DNA from: Myxococcales bacterium | GTDB taxonomy: Bacteria; Myxococcota; UBA727; VGSZ01 | Direction of reading: 5' to 3' | NCBI GenBank assembly: GCA_023248635.1 | Contig: JAHFED010000030.1 | Location: 1 to 64,000 of the forward strand | Length of the DNA: 64,000 nucleotides | In this document: positions 54,416 through 63,571 of the stretch, in pieces | How positions within the stretch are numbered: position 1 is the stretch's first letter | How the letters are laid out: each line of letters begins with the position of its first letter | Notes under the pieces: model-generated | What the model saw: only the letters and a program-made list of their open reading frames with translations | What the model was told of the DNA's origin: nothing | The model's database searches: none | Translations under genes and position numbers: made by a program

Positions 54416-55561
54416 TCAGCAATCGGGGTCGGGCAGCGGGCAGAAGTCGTCGCAGTACTCGCCGTCGCCGTAGTAGCCGAGGCTCGCGCAGCCATCTTCG
54501 ATGCAGCCGTCTTCGGCCTCGTTGGCGACGAAGCCCTCGTCGCAGATGCAGAAGGCGTCGTCGCTGGGATCGGGGCTGGAGTGGGCGGCGCAGTCGGCGA
54601 GCACGGCGGGCGCAGGTTCGTCTGGCGGCGGCGGCGGCTCGGGAGGCGCGGGCGCGGGCTCCTCGGGGAGGTCGTCGTTGCCGTCGTCGGCGGCGCAGCC
54701 GGGGGCACCGCTCGGATCGACCACGGTACCGGGAAAGCACACGCAGACGAAAAAGAGCGCGAAGGAGTTGGGTCCACAGCCGCCGCCGTCGTCGTCGACG
54801 GAGCCACCGTTGCCTCCCGGTGGGGTGGTGGGCGGGGCCGCGGCATCGGCCGGTACACAAGCTGCCGCCGTCGTCGAAGGCTCGAACCCGGCGTCGCACT
54901 CGCATTGGCCCGCGGCCCCGGGCGTGGCGTGGGCGTGTTGCACACACTGGAGGGTCTCTGGGGCGTCCGCCGCCAGTGGCACGCAGGCGCCGCTGGCCGC
55001 GGCCTGAAAGCCCCCGTTGCACTTGCAGGTGTTGGTGCCGGGCAGCGGCGAGGAATTGGCGGGGCAGTCCAACGACGACGGCGGCGGCGGCGCGCAGGCT
55101 CCGGTGTCGAAGCAGGTGCCACTGGCGCACTCATTGTCGTCGAGACAGGCCACGCAGCGATCGACGCGGCCGGGCTCGGCGCTGCAAAACGGCGTCGCTG
55201 CGGCGCAGTGCTCGTCGGCGCGACACAGGCCAGCCGGGAGGGGGGCGCACGCGCTGGTGGCGCCGCTGGCATCGCAGAAGGTGTCGATGGGGCATTCGCT
55301 GGTGGAGCCGCAGCCCAGAGGTCCCCCATCGCTCTCGGGAGCCACGGGATCGTCGACGGGGCCAGAGGTCGTGCAGCCACCATCGACGGCGCAGGCGGTC
55401 GACGACGACGCCACACACAGGCCATCGGTGCACAGCTCGCCGGCGGCGCAGTCTTCGCTGGGGCCGCAGGGCGCTGGCCCGCCGGGGGCAGAGACGCTGG
55501 CCACACAGCCTGACCACAGCAGCGTGGTGGCGGAGCAGAGCAGGGCGCCGAGCCTTGGCAT
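54416..55561 (-). CDS. Cysteine-rich surface lipoprotein
   Basis: Encodes 381 residues from ATG 55561. The leader ends LLWSGC, a lipobox variant. The mature part has many short Cys-rich modules (for example EDCAAGELCTDGLC, ADEHCAAATPFC, NTCKCNGGFQ) of EGF-like or DUF-type repeats, a Pro/Glu-rich linker, and a C-terminal DEGFVANEAEDGC-type module. This is common in myxobacterial outer-surface proteins. The longer upstream frame is a shadow of the gene at 55776. Confidence 0.76.
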   Translation of the reverse strand: MPRLGALLCSATTLLWSGCVASVSAPGGPAPCGPSEDCAAGELCTDGLCVASSSTACAVDGGCTTSGPVDDPVAPESDGGPLGCGSTSECPIDTFCDASGATSACAPLPAGLCRADEHCAAATPFCSAEPGRVDRCVACLDDNECASGTCFDTGACAPPPPSSLDCPANSSPLPGTNTCKCNGGFQAAASGACVPLAADAPETLQCVQHAHATPGAAGQCECDAGFEPSTTAAACVPADAAAPPTTPPGGNGGSVDDDGGGCGPNSFALFFVCVCFPGTVVDPSGAPGCAADDGNDDLPEEPAPAPPEPPPPPDEPAPAVLADCAAHSSPDPSDDAFCICDEGFVANEAEDGCIEDGCASLGYYGDGEYCDDFCPLPDPDC

Positions 55562-55775
55562 GGCAGAGGTATCGGGCGGGAGCGCGAAGGCGTCCGTCGA
55601 AGAGCATCGGGTGATCGCCAGCAGAGCTGCCGCGACATCGGTCGATGGGCGGAGCGAGCGCCGGCCAAGCCGCCAGCCTTGACATCGTCGTACCCAGCCG
55701 GAACCCGAGGCGTGTGCGATGGTGCGGCCGTCCGATGCGCGTTCCTCCGAGCGTGCTGTGACCACGGTGGACCTC
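55562..55775. promoter_or_regulatory. Divergent promoter region
   Basis: A 214-base spacer between the Cys-rich lipoprotein and an outer-membrane-like protein. A good -35 TTGACA lies at about 55679, but no matching -10 was found at 16-18 bases. An in-frame ATG at 55719 is a possible alternative start of the right-hand gene. Confidence 0.35.
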
Positions 55776-56525
55776 ATGGCTCTGTTGCGCTGTCTTGTGC
55801 CTGTGGCCTTGTTCTCGTTGTCTTCGCTGGCGGCCGCCGCTGACGAAGCCGAAGTCGGTGCCCTCACCGGGAGGCCGGGAATCGGAGACGCCGCCGCCGT
55901 CGTCCCGCCGGGCGGCGTGCTGGTGAACCCGGGGCTGACAGTGAGCGGCGTTCCCAATGCCATCGGTGGTCCCACGGGCAACGCCGCGCCAGATTTGTTG
56001 GTGCGCGTCGGTCTCGTCGACGGCCTCGAGGCCCGTGGCGGTGTCGTGCTGGTTGCCGACGACGACGCGCGGGTGGCGATGAGTCCGCTCTTTGCGATCG
56101 GCGCGCGCGTGTTCGAAGAAGGCGACCTGGTGCCAGCGCTGGTCTTTCTCTCGACGGTGACCCTGCCCGCGGGCGGCAACCCCGACGAAGACCTCTCGGT
56201 GGAGGTGCGTTTGATGGGCGCAAAGACCCTGGGTCCCATCGGCGTAGGCGTCAACGTCGCCGCCAACGGCAGCGTCGTCGGCGGCGGCTGGGCGGCCACG
56301 GCGGGCATTGGCACCTCGCTGCCACCCGACCTTTCGCCTTTTCTGGAGCTGTACGCCGATGGCGACCTCTTCTCGCCGAAGGGCGCTCGAGCCAACCTCG
56401 GCATCGATGGGGGGCTGGGCGCACAAATCACCCGCAACGTCGCCGTCGACGTCTCCGCCGGCATCACCGTGGTGGGCGAGCCCGAGCTCTTCGTCAGCGC
56501 TGGCGCTTCGTTCTTGTGGCCCTAA
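55776..56525 (+). CDS. Outer-membrane beta-barrel-like protein
   Basis: Encodes 249 residues from ATG 55776, which starts a good signal peptide (MALLRCLVPVALFSLSSLAAA). The mature part is beta-rich and Gly-rich with repeated aliphatic strands and a final aromatic residue region (GASFLWP), as in outer-membrane channel or phenol-degradation (MetA-pathway) type barrels. Function is not known. An upstream ATG at 55719 adds 19 residues but weakens the signal peptide. Confidence 0.66.
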   Translation: MALLRCLVPVALFSLSSLAAAADEAEVGALTGRPGIGDAAAVVPPGGVLVNPGLTVSGVPNAIGGPTGNAAPDLLVRVGLVDGLEARGGVVLVADDDARVAMSPLFAIGARVFEEGDLVPALVFLSTVTLPAGGNPDEDLSVEVRLMGAKTLGPIGVGVNVAANGSVVGGGWAATAGIGTSLPPDLSPFLELYADGDLFSPKGARANLGIDGGLGAQITRNVAVDVSAGITVVGEPELFVSAGASFLWP

Positions 56526-56546
56526 CGAGCGACCGAACAACCGGGC

Positions 56547-58589
56547 TCAGCGCCCCTGGAAGGTCGGGCGGCGCACGCCGATGGTCGAGAGGCCTTCGCG
56601 CGCGTCCTCGGAGGAGAAGATGCGCTGCAGGCCCGCGGTCTCTGCGGCGAGCCCAGCGGCCAACGGCGACGTCTGCGCCATCTTCACCAGCTCGTCGGCG
56701 GCCTGGGCGGCGAGGGGAGCTTTGAAGCTCACTTTCTTCACGCTCTTGTCGAGCTTGGGCTCGACGTTGCCGAGCCCCTTGAGCAAGTCGAAGACCGAGG
56801 TCCAGGTAAACACCCGCCAGTGGGCCTCGAAACCCGGCGGCGGCGCGGTCGGCGGAGGTGCTTCTGCGCGCGTTTGGCCCGAGAAGGCTCGTTGCCGGCA
56901 GGTCTCGGCCAGAGCAGCGTCGTCGACGACGTCGTCGACCAATCCCAACTGCTGAGCGGTCTTTGCGTCAACGGTTTCGCCGGTGAGCAAGAGCCAACGC
57001 GCCAGAGGAACGCCGATGCGACGAGCGCTGCGCTGGGTGCCGCCGAGGCCAGGGTAGATACCGATGCCGGTCTCGGGAAAGCCCAAGGACCCCGACGACG
57101 TCGCCACGATCCAATCGCAGGCCAGGGCGAGCTCGCTGCCGCCGCCGAGGCTGAGCCCGTGGAGCTTGCAGACCACAGGCTTGGCGCAGCCATCGATGCG
57201 GGCGAAGACCTCTTGTCCGGTCGACGCAAAACGCACGATGCGCGCGACGTCGCCCCTGCCGATCTGATCGACGAAGAAGCGCGTGTCGGCGCCGGCGACG
57301 AAGGCCTTGCCTTTGCCTTCGATGACGATGCCCTTCACCTTGGGATCGCTGGCGAGGGCGTCGAAGACCTGGCCCAGCTGCTCGACGACGGCCTCGTTCA
57401 GAGCATTCAAGGCATCGGGGCGCTGGAAGCTGACGATGCCGACGCCGTCGTCGACGCGGCCACTCACCAGCTCGATCGCAAAGGGCGCGTTTTGCTCCCC
57501 CTGCTCGATCAGCTGGGGTGAGACCACGACGTCGGGATGACGCGAGGCCAAGGCCCGCACCGCCGCCAAGGCCGCCCGCGTCCCCCGCTCGTTCATGGCC
57601 TCGAACGGCCCTTTGGGCCAACGCAATCCCGTGCGCGCGCTCAGATCGCAGTCGGCCAAGGTGCAGACCTGCTCGTCAAAGACCAAGCGCGCCGCGATCT
57701 GCCACACCACCGCCCACAGCCTCTCGCCAACGATGTCGAGCTTCTTGCGATCCGGGACCCCGGCGAGGCTGAAGCTCTGCTGGGCGGCAACGATCGGGCG
57801 GATGAGATCGCAGGGCGCATAGAAGGCACCCAGTTGTTGGTGCAGCGTCGTCGCCGCGTGCAGCGTGATGGGCACGCCGGTGACGTTCATCAGCTCGAAG
57901 GGGCCCATCGCGACGCCGAAGGCGGCCTTGGCAGCGGCTTCGACGGTGGCGATGTCGGCGGTGCCCTCGTGCACCAGGCGCATGGCCTCGTTGAGCCAGG
58001 GTACGAAGAATCGATTGACAATGAATCCGGGGGCATCTTTGGATGCGACCGGCGTCTTCCCACAGGCCTCTTGGATTTTCCAAGCAGCATCAAATACCGC
58101 CTTCGACGTCTGCTTGCCGCCGATGACTTCGACGAGGCGGTTCTTCGCGGGGTGATAGAAATAATGCAGACCAATGACGCGATCTCGGTGCTCGCAAACC
58201 TGGGCCATATCCTCGACGTAGAAGCTGCTGGTGTTGGTGGCCAGGATGGTTTCTGCACCCAGGCGTCGATCGAGATCCTGAAAGAGCGCGGTCTTCACCT
58301 TGAGGTCTTCGAACACGGCCTCGACGACGAGAGCGCAGCCCTTCAGCGCATCCTTGTCGGGGGAGAAGGTCAGCCGGGCGAGGATCTGGTCGCGTACCGT
58401 GGGAGCGAAGATCTTGCGGGCGACGCCTTCATCGAGGGTCTGCACCACCCGCGCCCGCCCCCGCTCGACCGCAGCGGCGTCAACATCGACGACGACGACG
58501 ACGAAGCCCTCGGTGGCGTACTTCTGCGCGATGCCAGCGCCCATGTTGCCGGCGCCGACGACTCCGATGCGGGTGTGCTTGGGATCCAT
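56547..58589 (-). CDS. 3-hydroxyacyl-CoA dehydrogenase / enoyl-CoA hydratase fusion
   Basis: Encodes 680 residues. Residues about 1 to 380 are a 3-hydroxyacyl-CoA dehydrogenase: NAD fold GVVGAGNMGAGIAQ, catalytic-type LHYFYHPAKNRLVEVI and APGFIVNRFF. Residues about 400 to 640 are a crotonase: GIVIEGKGKAFVAGADTRFF, then LSLGGGSELALACDWI with the oxyanion-hole Gly pair, and GIGIYPGLGGTQR. The order (dehydrogenase then hydratase) is the reverse of FadB and resembles archaeal bifunctional crotonyl-CoA hydratase/3-hydroxybutyryl-CoA dehydrogenases. Used in beta-oxidation or its reverse. Confidence 0.93.
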   Translation of the reverse strand: MDPKHTRIGVVGAGNMGAGIAQKYATEGFVVVVVDVDAAAVERGRARVVQTLDEGVARKIFAPTVRDQILARLTFSPDKDALKGCALVVEAVFEDLKVKTALFQDLDRRLGAETILATNTSSFYVEDMAQVCEHRDRVIGLHYFYHPAKNRLVEVIGGKQTSKAVFDAAWKIQEACGKTPVASKDAPGFIVNRFFVPWLNEAMRLVHEGTADIATVEAAAKAAFGVAMGPFELMNVTGVPITLHAATTLHQQLGAFYAPCDLIRPIVAAQQSFSLAGVPDRKKLDIVGERLWAVVWQIAARLVFDEQVCTLADCDLSARTGLRWPKGPFEAMNERGTRAALAAVRALASRHPDVVVSPQLIEQGEQNAPFAIELVSGRVDDGVGIVSFQRPDALNALNEAVVEQLGQVFDALASDPKVKGIVIEGKGKAFVAGADTRFFVDQIGRGDVARIVRFASTGQEVFARIDGCAKPVVCKLHGLSLGGGSELALACDWIVATSSGSLGFPETGIGIYPGLGGTQRSARRIGVPLARWLLLTGETVDAKTAQQLGLVDDVVDDAALAETCRQRAFSGQTRAEAPPPTAPPPGFEAHWRVFTWTSVFDLLKGLGNVEPKLDKSVKKVSFKAPLAAQAADELVKMAQTSPLAAGLAAETAGLQRIFSSEDAREGLSTIGVRRPTFQGR

Positions 58590-58643
58590 CGTTCTCTCCC
58601 GGAAACGAGCAGGTGGACCCCCGCGGGACTACACTCGCCGACT

Positions 58644-59456
58644 GTGCGCGCAACCGCCCTAGCAAGCCTGTTCGTCGTCGTCGCGGTGGTCGTCGGAATG
58701 GGTTCGTCGCCGGCCGGGGCCCAAGGCGCTTCCCTCAGGCGGGGCAGCCAGGTGCGCATCTTCGTCACGCCCATCCTCAACGACGCCGATCTCGAGATCA
58801 GCCGCACGCTGACCAAGGCCACTGAAACCGCGCTCCAGGCCGCAGTCCCCAACGCCGAGATCGTAACGCCGGCGGCCCTCGACAGCGCCATCGAAGTCTC
58901 AACGGTGCGCGACTGCGTTGGCCCCTCAGGGGGAGGTCACGCCGACGCCGCTGCGGACTCCTGCCTCAGCGAGCTCGCCGACGCCGTCGACGTCGACTTC
59001 ATCGCCCGCCCCCACTTGGGTCGTGTGGGGGATGACCTGGTGTTGACGCTCTCGATCCTCGACGGACACCGCGCCGTCGTGCTTGCCCAAGGCATGCGCC
59101 GGGTGCGCGCCGCCACGCCCGCGGCCCTGCTCGACGTCGTTCCCGAGCTGGCGATCGCCGTGGCCCGCGATGCCGACCTGCGGGCCCATGGGGTGCGCCC
59201 CCTGCCCGTGGTCCCCATTGTCGTCGGCGTCTCGGGCCTCGCCGGCGCGGGTCTGGGTGCGGCGGCCCTCGTGATCCGCGGAAGCATGTCGGGGGACTAC
59301 GAGCACGCGCGCCTCGATCGCGGCCAGGCCCAGGCCTACGAGCTCATCGACGCGCCCTTCCTGTGGGGCGGCGTCGGCCTCGCCGTCGTCGGCGGCGTCG
59401 TCGCTCTGGGCGGCAGCGGCCTCGCGGTGTGGACCATTCTCAGCGAGAAACCATGA
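58644..59456 (+). CDS. Exported protein with C-terminal membrane helices
   Basis: Encodes 270 residues from GTG 58644. A signal peptide (LASLFVVVAVVVGMGSSPAGA) precedes an alpha/beta domain (RIFVTPILNDADLEISRTL, then LVLTLSILDGHRAVVLAQG) similar to TolB- or CsgG-type accessory domains, and two TM-like helices near the C-terminus (PIVVGVSGLAGAGLGAAALV and FLWGGVGLAVVGGVVALGG). Its stop overlaps the ATG of the RCC1-like lipoprotein (ATGA). Specific function unknown. Confidence 0.62.
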   Translation: MRATALASLFVVVAVVVGMGSSPAGAQGASLRRGSQVRIFVTPILNDADLEISRTLTKATETALQAAVPNAEIVTPAALDSAIEVSTVRDCVGPSGGGHADAAADSCLSELADAVDVDFIARPHLGRVGDDLVLTLSILDGHRAVVLAQGMRRVRAATPAALLDVVPELAIAVARDADLRAHGVRPLPVVPIVVGVSGLAGAGLGAAALVIRGSMSGDYEHARLDRGQAQAYELIDAPFLWGGVGLAVVGGVVALGGSGLAVWTILSEKP

Positions 59457-60778
59457 AGCGCACCCCCACGGCCAGCGTCGTCGTCGTCGTCGTCGGGCTG
59501 CTCGGCTGCCCCGATCGCGCCCGCCCTTGCGAACGCGACAACCAATGCGACGAGGGCGAGGTCTGCCTCCTTCCCGCCGATGACGACGTCGGCGTCTGCG
59601 CTGCAAGCCGCGCGGAGGGCGAAGGCGAAGGCGAAGGCGAGGGCGAAGGCGAGGGCGAAGGCGAAGGCGAGGGCGAGGGCGAAGGCGAAGGCGAAGGCGA
59701 GCTCCCCATCACCGCCCGCGTCGTCGACGTCGGCGGCGTCTTTGCCTGTGCCATCGATGCCCAAGATCGCGTGCAGTGCTGGGGCGGCAACTCGCGAGGA
59801 CAGCTCGGACGCGTGACCGAGAGCGGAGGCGACGACGTCCCCGCTCCGATCCCCGGCCTCAGCGACGTCGTCGATCTGGCGCTCGGTGAGTTCCACGGCT
59901 GCGCGCTGGGGCGCTTGAACCAAGGGCAGCAAAAGCTCTTCTGCTGGGGCGATCCCGGCGAGGGTACCCTCGGCACGGACATCGCCGTCTCGGTGGGCGA
60001 TCTGGTCGAGCCCGAGCTGCCCCTGGGCTTTGGAGCCGACGTCATCGACGTCGACGCCGACGGCGACAACAACGGCGGCCTCACCTGCGCCTCCGACGGC
60101 GTCGACACCTTCTGCTTTGGCCCCCACGCCCCCGGCACCGCCAATGGTCTGCCCGCGCGTCTCAATGGCCTCGGACTGGTGAGCCGCCTCGACGTCTCCC
60201 TCGACGGCGTCTGTGCGTCGTCGCCGACCCAGGCGACCACCTGCGCGCAGGTCGGCGAGGCCCTCAGCCTTCTCGGCTGCGCCGCCGATGGGCGCTGCGC
60301 CGCGCTGGACAACGGCACCCGCTTCGACTCCGAGGTGGTGAACGCTTGCTTGATCGACGACGGCACCCTCTTTTGCGCCGGCGACAACACCTTCGGTGTG
60401 GTCAACCCAGCCGAGCGCGCCCCCGAAGACCTCGCGCTGACGACCCTGATCAACGCCACCGACGTCGCCGTCGGCACCCAGCATGCCTGCGCCATCTCGG
60501 GCCTCGACGTGAAGTGTTGGGGCCGGCCCATCTTTGGCGCGACGGGTTTTCTCGAGGTCGATCTCTTCGACACCGAGCCCTGCGACGATGATCCCAACGT
60601 CCGCTGCCATGGCATCGAAGACGTGCCGATGCCGGCGGGCTTCCTGGGCTTCGTCAACGTCGACACCCACCGCACCCGCTCCTGCGCGCTCACGGGCGAC
60701 GGGCGCTTGGTCTGCTGGGGAGGCGAGGACAGCGACGACGAAGCCGGCCGGCCTCACGCCGTTCCCCTCTTTCGCTGA
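59453..60778 (+). CDS. RCC1-repeat lipoprotein with Glu-Gly linker
   Basis: Encodes 441 residues from ATG 59453 overlapping the upstream stop. The signal peptide ends VVGLLGC, a good lipobox. A Cys module (CERDNQCDEGEVCLL) follows, then an uninterrupted Glu-Gly run of 14 repeats and an RCC1-like propeller (for example VFACAIDAQDRVQCWGGN, FHGCALGRLN, QHACAISGLDVKCWG). RCC1 repeats here probably form a surface binding platform. Same linker type as in the partial lipoprotein at the right edge. Confidence 0.82.
   Translation: MKRTPTASVVVVVVGLLGCPDRARPCERDNQCDEGEVCLLPADDDVGVCAASRAEGEGEGEGEGEGEGEGEGEGEGEGEGEGELPITARVVDVGGVFACAIDAQDRVQCWGGNSRGQLGRVTESGGDDVPAPIPGLSDVVDLALGEFHGCALGRLNQGQQKLFCWGDPGEGTLGTDIAVSVGDLVEPELPLGFGADVIDVDADGDNNGGLTCASDGVDTFCFGPHAPGTANGLPARLNGLGLVSRLDVSLDGVCASSPTQATTCAQVGEALSLLGCAADGRCAALDNGTRFDSEVVNACLIDDGTLFCAGDNTFGVVNPAERAPEDLALTTLINATDVAVGTQHACAISGLDVKCWGRPIFGATGFLEVDLFDTEPCDDDPNVRCHGIEDVPMPAGFLGFVNVDTHRTRSCALTGDGRLVCWGGEDSDDEAGRPHAVPLFR
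59615..59701 (+). repeat. GGCGAA/GGCGAG hexamer repeat encoding Glu-Gly linker
   Basis: An in-frame tandem of hexamers encoding (Glu-Gly)14-Glu. Wobble positions alternate GAA and GAG irregularly, suggesting repeat expansion followed by drift. A second run with the same codons is at about 63904-63957. Confidence 0.85.
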
Positions 60779-60788
60779 CGGACGCTGG

Positions 60789-63503
60789 GTGTCGAAGTTC
60801 GCGTCGACAGGCGACGGTGTGCCACGCTCCGCCGCAGTGGCTCCCAGGGTACTCGTCTGTCTCGAGGACACTACGGTCGCCGTCGTCGTCACCGGAAGGC
60901 TGATGCGCGACGGCGTGGACGGTGTCGTCGTCGACAAGCCAGCGAAGCTCGTCGAGGAGGCTCGCAAGGGCGCCGTCACTCTGGTCGTGCAGGATCGCTA
61001 CGCCAGCGGCGACATCGGTTCGTCGCTGCTGCGGCAGGTGCGGGTGGCGCGGGGTGAGGTGCTCCCCGCCGTCGTCCTCGTCACCGGCGACCTGGCGGCC
61101 CCCGATCGGCACGTGCTCGAAAAGCAATACAAAGTGCAGGTCTTCCTGCCGATGGGCTCAAGCCCCCTGCACATCGCCGAGGCCCTGCGGGGTGCCGGCG
61201 GCCTGCGCAAGCACAGCCCCGACAAGAGCGAAGACGACCTGGTGCTGCACGAAGACGAGGTGAAAAACGACTTCGACATCTCCATCGAGAGCCAGGCCGC
61301 CCAGATCGACGCCGCCTTCAACGGCGCCTTCGACGACGAGGAAGACGTCAGCCTCAAGACCGTCGAGATCTCCCAGGCCGAGCTCCAGCGCCTGAAGAAG
61401 ACCGGCGCGCTGGGGGGGACCCCCCGCACTGCGGCCGAGCAGGAGATGAGTGCGCGGCGCATCCACGAGGAGATCACCAACAACACCGCGCCGGGCGCCC
61501 AGACGGTCGAGAGCGACATCGTCGACAAACCCATCGACCTGTCCGAGCTGCCCGCGCCCGGTGGCGACAACGACTTCGACTTGCGCGACGGACCAGCGAC
61601 CGCCAAATCCCCAAGCGCTCCGGCGACGACGTCTTCGCCGGCACCTCCTGCGCAGACCACGCCGCCAGTGTCTGCGCCCCTGGTACCCCAGCCGATTTCG
61701 GTCGCCGCCGCCGTCGTCACGCGCCCTGCGCCCCCCAGCCCGACAGCGACGGGAAACGGCGCGCCCAAACACTCCACACCTTCGCTCCCCCCTCCCCATG
61801 ACCCGCCGTCGGTGGCCGCTGACGATGAGGAAGACCCCATGCAGATCCAGGAACTCCAACGGACCCAGGCCGAGCTCAAGCGCGCGCTGCTCGCGGAGCG
61901 CAAGGCCCGAGAGACGGCGCAAAAGAGAGTCGAAGAGCTCGAAGCGCGGCTGACCAAGATGGGTGAGGCGCCGACGTCGACGGGCCAGGGTGTCCCCGCC
62001 GAGGGCGTCTTCGAGGATCTGCGCTACCCCGCGTTGTTGGCGCGGGCGCGTGCCGAGGCGTTCACGGGCTCCATCGCGATGGCAACGGGCGGAGCGACGC
62101 GCACCGTCTACTTGAAGGACGGCCTGCCGGTGGCCTTCTCGTCGAGCGAGCCCGGGCAGCGCATCGGCAAGGTGCTGGTCTCTCAGGGCCGCATCACCGA
62201 CGAGCAATACATGAAGGCCGCGACGCGCATGGTCGAGAAGAGCATCAAGCTCACCGACGCGTTGGTCGAGCTCGGCCTCATCGACGCCGAGAGCCTCGCC
62301 ATCGAGCAGCGCAACCTCACGCGCGATCAGATCATCCAGGGCTTCGAGATCGTGCAGGGTCGGTTCACGACGACAGCCGGCGCCGCCCCCGACGTCAACA
62401 CCGCCACCTTCGACTTCGGTCCCGGCGAGATCTATGTGCAGGGCTACCGACGCTATGCGCCTCCCAGCGAGATGCTCGCGGGCTTCGAGACCCTGCGCGA
62501 CAAATACCTGATCGCGAACGCGAGGCTCGCGGGCTTCCGCGCCAAGCTCGGGCTTTCGGGCGAAGATGAGCGACTCATCCGGCTGCTGGGCGAGGCTCTC
62601 ACCGTCGAAGAAGCGGTGGAGCGCGCGAGCTTGACCGCCGAGCACTGTGCGCGCCTGTTGGCCGCCCTCCAGGCCCTGGACCTCGTCGAGGAATGGAGTC
62701 CCGGGGTCGAACAATTCCGCAGCCGCATCCGCGCTGAACGCCAGCGCCAGGCCGAAGAGATCACAGCGCACCACCAGGAACAGAAGCGTCGCGAGGATCG
62801 CCTGCTCGAGGCCTTCGAGCGCGCGCTGAACGGTCGTGGTGACGCTTCGTCGCTGCGGACGGCCATGGGCAGCCCCCTGGTGACGACGTCGGCGGAGCGA
62901 CTGCCTGAAAAGCGCGAAGAAAAGCGCGAAGAAAAGCGCGAAGAAAAGCGCGAAGAAAAGCGAACCCAAGCCGCGACCCCCTTTGCGAAGGACGCGGCGA
63001 GCAAACCCCCATCGTCGTCGTCGACCCTCGCTTCGACGCTGTCGTCGGCCATGGCTTCGCCGTCGGCGCCTTCGTCGGCGTCTTCGTCGTCGCCGCCCTC
63101 GATCAGCGCGTCCCCGTCGTCCTACTCTTCTTCGTCGTCGACGGCCTCGGAACCTTTCCTCACGCCCATCGCCGCCGCCCCCGCCGCGACGGCGCCGCTG
63201 ATCCCCACACCCACCCCCGAGGTCTCGTCGCCGGCAGACAAGAAGTATCGAGAGGGCATTGAGCAGGCGTCGCAGAACCGCTTGGACGAAGCCGAGCTCA
63301 CGCTCCGCGAAGCCGTGCGGCTCGACGCCACCCGTCCGGAATATTTGACCTCGCTGGCGCGGGTGCTGCTTGAGAACCCCCGCTACGAGCGGGCGGGCAC
63401 CCTGCCTGTCGTGCGTTCCCTCCTCGACCGGGCCGTGCAGATCGCACCCGACCACACCGAAGCCGTCGACCTTCACAAGCAGGTGATTGCCGAGATGGCT
63501 TGA
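60789..63503 (+). CDS. Receiver-like / DUF4388 (PATAN) / TPR signalling protein
   Basis: Encodes 904 residues if GTG 60789 is used; GTGs at 60819 and 60837 are alternatives. The N-terminus is a receiver-like domain (RVLVCLEDTT, then LVVQDRYASGD and VVLVTGD). A long linker precedes a coiled coil (ELQRTQAELKRALLAERKARE) and a DUF4388/PATAN domain (ALLARARAEAFTGSIAMATG). A Lys/Arg/Glu repeat (EKREEKREEKRE) and a Ser-rich linker follow, then C-terminal TPR-like helices (DEAELTLREAVRLDATRPEY). This layout is common in delta-proteobacterial gliding and Frz-like signalling. No enzymatic output domain is seen. Confidence 0.82.
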   Translation: MSKFASTGDGVPRSAAVAPRVLVCLEDTTVAVVVTGRLMRDGVDGVVVDKPAKLVEEARKGAVTLVVQDRYASGDIGSSLLRQVRVARGEVLPAVVLVTGDLAAPDRHVLEKQYKVQVFLPMGSSPLHIAEALRGAGGLRKHSPDKSEDDLVLHEDEVKNDFDISIESQAAQIDAAFNGAFDDEEDVSLKTVEISQAELQRLKKTGALGGTPRTAAEQEMSARRIHEEITNNTAPGAQTVESDIVDKPIDLSELPAPGGDNDFDLRDGPATAKSPSAPATTSSPAPPAQTTPPVSAPLVPQPISVAAAVVTRPAPPSPTATGNGAPKHSTPSLPPPHDPPSVAADDEEDPMQIQELQRTQAELKRALLAERKARETAQKRVEELEARLTKMGEAPTSTGQGVPAEGVFEDLRYPALLARARAEAFTGSIAMATGGATRTVYLKDGLPVAFSSSEPGQRIGKVLVSQGRITDEQYMKAATRMVEKSIKLTDALVELGLIDAESLAIEQRNLTRDQIIQGFEIVQGRFTTTAGAAPDVNTATFDFGPGEIYVQGYRRYAPPSEMLAGFETLRDKYLIANARLAGFRAKLGLSGEDERLIRLLGEALTVEEAVERASLTAEHCARLLAALQALDLVEEWSPGVEQFRSRIRAERQRQAEEITAHHQEQKRREDRLLEAFERALNGRGDASSLRTAMGSPLVTTSAERLPEKREEKREEKREEKREEKRTQAATPFAKDAASKPPSSSSTLASTLSSAMASPSAPSSASSSSPPSISASPSSYSSSSSTASEPFLTPIAAAPAATAPLIPTPTPEVSSPADKKYREGIEQASQNRLDEAELTLREAVRLDATRPEYLTSLARVLLENPRYERAGTLPVVRSLLDRAVQIAPDHTEAVDLHKQVIAEMA
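62907..62962 (+). repeat. 12-nt tandem repeat encoding EKRE
   Basis: GAAAAGCGCGAA repeats exactly four times (from 62907, 62919, 62931 and 62943) plus a partial fifth. It encodes a highly charged linker in the DUF4388 protein. Identical copies without drift suggest recent slippage. Confidence 0.85.
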
Positions 63504-63531
63504 CACCAGGCCCTCGTTCGGCCCCTTGCCC

Positions 63532-63558
63532 CCAATTGGCCGCGCGCCCTGAGGGCAG
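63532..63558 (-). repeat. 27-nt repeat, copy related to the lipoprotein insert
   Basis: On the minus strand it begins CTGCCCTCAGGGCGCG and ends GGCCAATTGG. It matches 23 of 27 bases of the unit at 20192-20218 and would encode LPSGRAANW in that orientation. Confidence 0.65.
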
Positions 63559-63571
63559 AGAAGCACCGATG

